Below, piece by piece: positions 62,326 through 64,000 of a DNA stretch of 64,000 bases (position 1 is its first letter; each line of letters begins with the position of its first letter). The notes below the pieces were generated by a model. That model made no database searches. It had not been told where the DNA came from and saw nothing but the letters and a program-made list of their open reading frames with translations. Location: positions 29,292-93,291 of the forward strand of contig CAVUJV010000007.1 of NCBI GenBank assembly GCA_963741845.1. The letters run 5' to 3'. The stretch is from Roseiarcus sp963741845 (lineage in GTDB: Bacteria > Pseudomonadota > Alphaproteobacteria > Rhizobiales > Beijerinckiaceae). The position numbers and the translations under genes are program-made.

Positions 62326-64000
62326 TTAAGCAATGTGCATTGCATTGAACATGGAACGAATTTGATCAGTGCTCATCTCCCGATCGGTCGGTGATGTTGG
62401 TGTAGTATTATAGCGTTCACCAGCATTATCGTCCTCGGATTTACAGAGTTCGTCGCGTTTCTTGTCAATACGTCGTGTCAGCCTCGCATCGTCGAAATTT
62501 AGCCGCTTCATCAGCTGCTTGAGCTCCTGAACGAAGCTCTCTAGGTCATCGACCGAGCTTATGTCCTCAATGTGTTCATCGATACGCTCGGCGAATTCAA
62601 CAAGGCCGGCAAGCGCGACTTCATCGGCGAAACTGGGGTCCGAACCGTACTCATGCAAAGCGGTGTCTAACGCCTTGATGTCTTCGAACGGAAGTGAGTG
62701 CCCGAACCGGGCCAAGAGTTCGCCAGCCTTTTTAGTGGTAAGTTCTTGAATAGCTTCCTTCTAAACCATTGGAAGCAAATTCATCGTCGCGTTCTCAAGC
62801 GTCGAACAAGCTTCGCGTACCTGATAAATAGAAAACTCGCTCGTCGTGAAAATCTCGCGTGCCGCACGAACACGGTCAAGCGCGGTCTCGCTCTGAAAAA
62901 AATCATAAACTTCAATTGCCAACTGCAGCATTGCCGATATTTCGTTACAGTCTGCCTCAAACATTCGGTCGAGTGCTGCCATCCACAATTTCTCGTACTT
63001 GTCTGTTAGCTTCGGGTTGGCCTCCGCCGAACTCCAGATGGTCCAGCACTGGCCCAACTCGGCATAGGTTTGTATCTCGCAGATCACCGAAGGCAACATT
63101 TGTCCTGTATGACAGCCGTTTGGAGGAAATCACGCACACCCGGATTTTGAGAAGCGGGCCCAGCGATTTGCGATGGCTACGAAGGAGCCCTCCAGTTCTT
63201 TGAGTGCGATGCGAAAGCGTGCACGGAGATCGGCTTTAGCGATCTCCAACTCAAGCGCGCGCGCCATCCGTGAGAAACTCTGCTCAAGCTCGGGCAACTG
63301 CACGCTGCGCCGGTTAAATAGGAGCGCGAGCATCAGCGCCCGGCTATCCTCACTAATATGAGTACGATACGGGCGCTCCCATAATTCCTGTGGGTTTCCG
63401 AGAATTCTTTCCACCGCTTCACGAATTGGCTCATCAGCGACCAATGCGTAGTCCGAATTCGTCAGCGTTTGTACCAAGCGGGGGTTGAAGTCTATGATCG
63501 ATAATCTTAATATAAAAGTCGTTAGATAGCAGCGCCTCGCGATCTTCTTGCGCCAAGTTTGAGAAGTAAAGATGATTGTAAAGGATGCGGGCGCGGACAC
63601 CACGGGTGTACGTTCCGACATTGAGAGTATAAGGCTTCGAGACAATCTTCGAGTTTGCCAAGCGACCCGCGAGGAGGTGAGCTTGACTTCGTAATGTGTA
63701 GCAATCACGAGTTGTTAGTATAAAACGAAGATTGTTGTTGCGTGACACGCATTCGAGAAACGGCGGTAAACGTTGGTCGATGCCGCGTACGAAGTCGACC
63801 GACAGCCGTACTTGACCCAAAAAATCATCAAAGAAGATAAGACGCTTTTCGCCCTCGTTCGCAACCTCGAAGGCCTCTATGATGTCGTCCACTACGAATA
63901 TTCGCCAATCCTGTGCGGCGTGAAGCCACACAAGCATACGCGCGAGCGTGGACTTTCCGACACCAGGCTCACCTGAAATTATAAGCGAACCTACGTCCGC
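62326..64000 (-). CDS. nSTAND3-type NTPase, partial and frameshifted (runs off the window)
   Basis: At the window edge the minus strand reads LIISGEPGVGKSTLARMLVW (Walker A), then EGEKRLIFFDDFLGQVRL (Walker B) and LRFILTTRDCYTLRSQAHLLAGRL (sensor 1), RGVRARILYNHLYFSNLAQED, and YIKIIDH. Indels near 63490 and 63120, and an in-frame TAG at 62761, interrupt the helical remainder, which resumes NPRLVQTLTNSDYALV, NPQELWERPYRTHISEDSR, NPGVRDFLQTAV and ends MFNAMHIA. This is the order of novel STAND NTPase 3 proteins, often fused to an N-terminal effector such as a nuclease and linked to phage defence. The effector would lie right of the window. AT-richer than its surroundings, it looks horizontally acquired. 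Confidence 0.75.

Overview
The window is high-GC DNA with alphaproteobacterial gene content, most likely Hyphomicrobiales (Rhizobiales), perhaps near Methylocystaceae/Beijerinckiaceae; the genus is a guess. Supporting signs are the zapA-DUF4164 pair divergent from tkt-gap-pgk, an IalB-family protein, a two-subunit glycine decarboxylase behind a tandem glycine riboswitch, a full-length phosphoketolase, and a dcw cluster of alphaproteobacterial order.

Layout. (1) 1-11066 is a mobile island. It holds a partial and a complete copy of one IS3-family element, an IS630 relic, a hexapeptide acetyltransferase, an SDR, an FkbM methyltransferase, and a compact acyl-processing set: acyl carrier protein, second SDR, AMP-forming ligase, LuxE-like acyl-protein synthetase and LuxC-like acyl-CoA reductase. 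An excisionase-like gene and a broken tyrosine recombinase follow. The island ends in the 3' half of a tRNA-Val(GAC), and a second degraded copy of that junction lies 789 bp downstream, so at least two integrations seem to have used this site. (2) 11.4-19.3 kb is core: BON protein, IalB protein, a lipoprotein, glycine riboswitch-gcvT-gcvH-gcvPA-gcvPB, then rnhA and thrB. (3) 19.5-23.5 kb is a surface-polysaccharide block (two UDP-Glc/GDP-Man-type dehydrogenases and a glycosyltransferase), all broken by frameshifts. (4) 23.5-28.1 kb has a TPR-methyltransferase and a polyol/sugar-acid catabolic operon whose ABC transporter survives only as a start fragment, with a divergent regulator. (5) 28.3-48.4 kb has leuA, a Gly-rich lipoprotein, a MarR-MFS-tannase set with a clear operator, zapA, tkt-gap-pgk, a thioesterase, a ferredoxin-like protein, a methyltransferase, an MFS carrier, phosphoketolase and another methyltransferase. 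(6) 48.7-59.6 kb is the dcw cluster rsmH-ftsL-ftsI-murE-murF-mraY-murD-ftsW-murG, closed by a terminator. (7) 59.7-64 kb has small uncharacterised genes, then an AT-richer accessory segment with an nSTAND3-type NTPase running off the right edge.

Many genes carry one or more single-base frameshifts, including rsmH and murD, which are normally essential or near-essential. Many probably reflect draft-sequence indels. The dense ones in the integrase and the glycosyltransferase may be real decay. Spans of broken genes are given from the first to the last homologous codon.

Functionally, glycine induces its own cleavage through the riboswitch. Transketolase, GAPDH, PGK and phosphoketolase connect pentose phosphates to lower glycolysis and acetyl phosphate. 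The dcw genes make and flip the peptidoglycan precursor at the division site. The island cargo most plausibly makes an ACP-bound acyl group that is reductively released as an aldehyde for modifying a cell-surface or secreted product.
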